The position numbers and the translations under genes are program-made. The notes under the pieces are model-generated. The model worked only from the letters and a program-made list of their open reading frames with translations, did no database searches and was not told the DNA's origin. A DNA stretch of 64,000 nt from Rhododendron vialii (taxonomy: Eukaryota; Streptophyta; Magnoliopsida; Ericales; Ericaceae), in contig NC_080563.1 in the NCBI RefSeq assembly GCF_030253575.1, positions 35,139,001 through 35,203,000 on the forward strand, read 5' to 3'. Positions within the stretch are counted from its first letter, which is position 1. Each line of letters begins with the position of its first letter. Below, one piece after another: positions 59,360 to 64,000 of this stretch.

Positions 59360-60043
59360 AGAGGTCCGTCGCAACGGTCGGTGATTAGCTGGTTCCTTTT
59401 GATCAGTTTTGATTTTTGTTAAACGGAGTCGGAAGACTAAGCTGAAGCATTAAAAACTTCAACAACGTACCTATACATGTGCGTATGCAGAATTTGTATT
59501 TTCCATAGGAATTGGATCCTCTCCGGTTTTTAATTTTGACTGGCGGGGACAGTTCAAATATGTACCGTCTGGATCGTCAATTGGTGTAATAGATGGTTCG
59601 AATAGACTAATACTATGTTGTTCGGTCCTCTTTCTCATGACGTAGTTGTAATGGGTTGCTGGTATTATTCATGTGAGTATATGTTTGGTTGAATTGCAAT
59701 TGTTTATTGAGCTAATAATAATATATGGTGAGATTTCCAAATTTTCCTTTCTCCTTAACAAATTTTGCCATCTTTCTCATGAATTGCGGGTTTCCCCTGC
59801 TATTCACTACTCACAAGCATGCCTGCCACATTGGGCACAGCCGCTATTGACACCCTCAGGCCATGTAACTTAGGGATGACTGACTAACAATAGGATGGGT
59901 TATGTTCCAGAGTTCAGGTGCATACCTTAATTGGGAACTTTTGAAACTTTGTGGAGCAGCAGAAAGAAGCACGAGAGCTCGCGCATATGGTGCAGGATTT
60001 TGCCCCACATTCCTGCACCAGATCGGGTAACAGTTATTGATTG
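59360..60043. other. intergenic, no gene seen
   Basis: 3' flank of copy D and AT-rich spacer. No coding region or transposon ends recognised. Confidence 0.5.
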
Positions 60044-60690
60044 CTATTCAGAGTCTTCATAGACTTCTCCATCAGAAAGGTCGTCGAAAGCTCGAACATC
60101 GAGCTGGTAACGAAGGATTCCTCCGATCCCACCAAAACCTCTGCAGAACTGAGACCCCTCTTGTGATTTATTGGTGACAAACTCCAAGGTGCAACCAATT
60201 TCATGTACTCATTGGCAAACCACTACAAAAGTGACATCTTTTCCTGAACTTCCGACTCAACAGAGGTCTCTGGATCTCGGAAGTTACTTTGGATGGAGTC
60301 TTGTTCCTTGTTCATGTGCTTTATAACTATTTCACCCGAAGTGGTATTTTTCAGCACACGCCTATTAATGTCCAGATTTTCCCACACAATAAGCGTCTCA
60401 ACCGCACCCATCTCCAAAGTTTTCAGCATGTCCTCTACGCCAAATACATATTTCCCAGTATCCTGACTGATCTCCTCAAAGTACTTCCCCATCAAGCGCT
60501 TCTCCTGAATAAACTTCACATTTGAAAGGATTTCAGAGGACAACTCAATTGCCTGATTGAAACCGTTTTCCCCTCCATAAGAAACATCGACTACATTCAG
60601 AATTTTCGCCTGAAGTCTGGGGTCAAACATATCAGCCTGACTCTGCTCTGTCTTGAAATCTGCTGATGATTTAGCATCGTATGGGGCAAA
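60044..60690 (-). pseudogene. eRF1: truncated eRF1 (peptide chain release factor 1) pseudogene
   Basis: The C-terminal half of plant eRF1. It begins at [19 protein letters not shown] and runs through [47 protein letters not shown] and KHMNKEQ to EVQEKMSLL. There an in-frame TAG replaces the Glu of LLEWFANEY. A one-base deletion follows, after which [32 protein letters not shown] and EVYEDSE complete the domain that binds eRF3. The N-terminal stop-codon recognition and GGQ domains are missing. A 5'-truncated processed copy fits, although plant eRF1 coding regions are themselves intronless. Confidence 0.9.
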
Positions 60691-61113
60691 CATTAGAGAT
60701 ATCCACACAAGCAATGACTAAAAACAACTAGATGAATGAAACAGCAGATCAGATAAAAGGTTGAACTATTGAATGCAAAAACAACATAAAATTTGCACAA
60801 ACGAGGATATCATGTATGAGACAACTGTTGCAACAACTTTGAAGGACTGAGATAACATAAAGATAAAGTATAAGTAAGGCATCATGTGGATTGGAGAAAA
60901 TAAAACACCTTAGACGTTGGGGTCACAAATTTAAAGTTATCATACAGAAGACAATAAATCAAAAAAACCTCTGTCTTCATAATGCAATGAACGATAAATT
61001 AATTCTAACACTCACAGGAAATCCATTATGAAACAAGGAGTCTTTTGCAAGTCGCACCAAAACACTAATTTGAAATCCATCAGCCCAAAAAAAAAAACAT
61101 AACTGCACGGTAC

Positions 61114-61564
61114 CTCCAGAGAGATAGAAATCGGGGACATGGGCATCTTGGTACAGTGTAACTCTACAGCCCTTCCTCTGCATAAAGAAGGTGCGAGGGA
61201 CTTCTCCGAACAGATTCTTGATTCCTTGAGACCAATTACTGTCTCGAGTGACATTAAGAAATTGGAGCCTCACATGGATTCTAGAACCTCCGTGGACTGG
61301 AACATGGTCTTCATCCAGTATCTGAATCCATCTGATCACCACATATCCGCTGATGATGTCCGTCACAGGCAAATAAGCTCCTCCGATCAGTGTTGCACCG
61401 ATAGGATTATCGTCCTTGACCATGAATACAACTTCAGAGACCGTATGAGCACAGTATATTAGAAAGGATTCGTTCCAACAAGGGTTCGAGGGCTTGTTTT
61501 CTATCAGTCTAGTCCTTCCAACCCTGGCCTTGTCTAGATCAACAGTTGCATAGAGCTTGGTGGC
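61114..61564 (-). pseudogene. PLD: phospholipase D C2-region exon fragment
   Basis: A single exon-like block of an alpha-type phospholipase D. Motifs in order are ATKLYATVDLDKARVGRTRL, PCWNESFLIYCAH, VKDDNPIGATLIGGAYLPV, HVRLQFLNVTRDSNWSQG and GCRVTLYQDAHVPD. It opens after an AG acceptor (GAACAG|GCC) and may end at a GT donor (GGAG|GTACC). The N-terminal part of the C2 domain and both HKD catalytic motifs were not found on this strand within the window. The eRF1 pseudogene occupies the downstream side. It is therefore a gene fragment, though the block itself has no stops. Confidence 0.8.
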
Positions 61565-61639
61565 CTGTTCAATTTGTATAACATTAAGAGAGGTGTTACA
61601 AAGACTCTTCTGAACGAATAGAGTAACTGGATCAAACAC

Positions 61640-63720
<2,081 letters not shown>

Positions 63721-63853
63721 TCTCTTCTTTCTCTCAATCGCTTTTTTTTTTTTTTTTTTTGGTAAAAATCTCTCAATCGCTTTCTTCTCCTCTCTCTCTC
63801 TATCTCTCTCTCTCTCTCTCTGTACAGTTGAATGAATTGGATGAAACAAAACC

Positions 63854-64000
63854 ATGCTGCTGCTCTCCCCATCCCCAATATCCCTCCTCGGTGCTCTTCT
63901 CCTCTGCTTACCCCTCGCCCTGATCTTCACCATCACCACTACACCCACCACCACCACCACAAACGGCGGCGCCACCTCCTCCCCCTGTATTATCACTACC
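63854..64000 (+). CDS. N-terminus of a secreted or membrane-anchored protein, cut by window end
   Basis: From the ATG at 63854 the frame stays open to the window end. It starts MLLLSPSPISLLGALLLCLP then LALIF, a strong signal peptide or signal anchor, followed by a Thr-rich segment and NGGATSSPC. The (CT)n tract and pyrimidine-rich leader upstream (63720-63820) and the rise in GC content fit the start of a plant gene. A second open frame from an ATG at 63833 reads a His-rich peptide and is less plausible. Too little is present to name the family. Confidence 0.55.
   Translation, partial: MLLLSPSPISLLGALLLCLPLALIFTITTTPTTTTTNGGATSSPCIITT

Overview
The window is nuclear DNA from a flowering plant, probably a eudicot. 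The evidence is AT-rich DNA with small genes spaced far apart, GT-AG introns in plant gene families (type I MADS-box, SKP1/ASK, ATG14, TRM9), TATA boxes of the CTATAAATA type, many small TIR (MITE-like) elements, SINE and TRIM elements, and long AT and GA/CT microsatellites. I see no sign of a bacterial or organellar chromosome. The species cannot be named from the sequence alone.

Layout. 0-8.8 kb is gene-poor with MITE and SINE remnants. An intronless SKP1-like gene lies at 8.97-9.46 kb (+). An intact type I (M-gamma, AGL80-like) MADS-box gene lies at 12.9-13.4 kb (-). Three decayed relatives follow at 18.1-19.8 kb, two of them head to head as an inverted repeat. Between the intact and decayed copies is a nested transposon block (14.6-18.0 kb). 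It includes a 600-bp GGT-rich satellite, a hAT-like element with an 8-bp target duplication, and a long-TIR element carrying a FAR1-like fragment.

From 34.8 down to 22.1 kb (-) lies a 12-exon gene that I assembled exon by exon. All splice phases agree, and it encodes a 473-residue ATG14-type subunit of the autophagy PI3-kinase complex. Its introns hold a SINE, a TRIM retrotransposon, a hAT-like element with an 8-bp target duplication, another hAT-like MITE and two local tandem duplications. Head to head with it, at 37.3-39.1 kb (+), is a two-exon TRM9/ALKBH8-type tRNA wobble-uridine methyltransferase.

From about 39 to 59.4 kb the DNA is a segmental tandem array. A unit that begins near the TRM9 3' end is repeated with deletions and insertions. 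Each copy carries one gene for an unrecognised 81-83-residue protein ending in a GC(F/Y)FG(M/I)FKKIHP motif. There are three intact genes and a fourth, diverged copy with one in-frame stop. The paralogous empty sites make several insertions unusually clear, notably a 908-bp double-hairpin element with 9-bp target duplications. A 232-bp near-complementary hairpin sits exactly at the start of the third unit.

From 60 to 61.6 kb (-) are two truncated gene fragments: the C-terminal part of release factor eRF1 with a stop and a frameshift, and the C2-region exon of a phospholipase D. At the right edge (63,854 onward, +) a gene begins for a protein with an N-terminal signal or anchor sequence and runs off the window.

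The genes do not form a pathway. The most unusual content is the tandem small-protein family with its repeated promoters, and the record of its growth left by repeat insertions.
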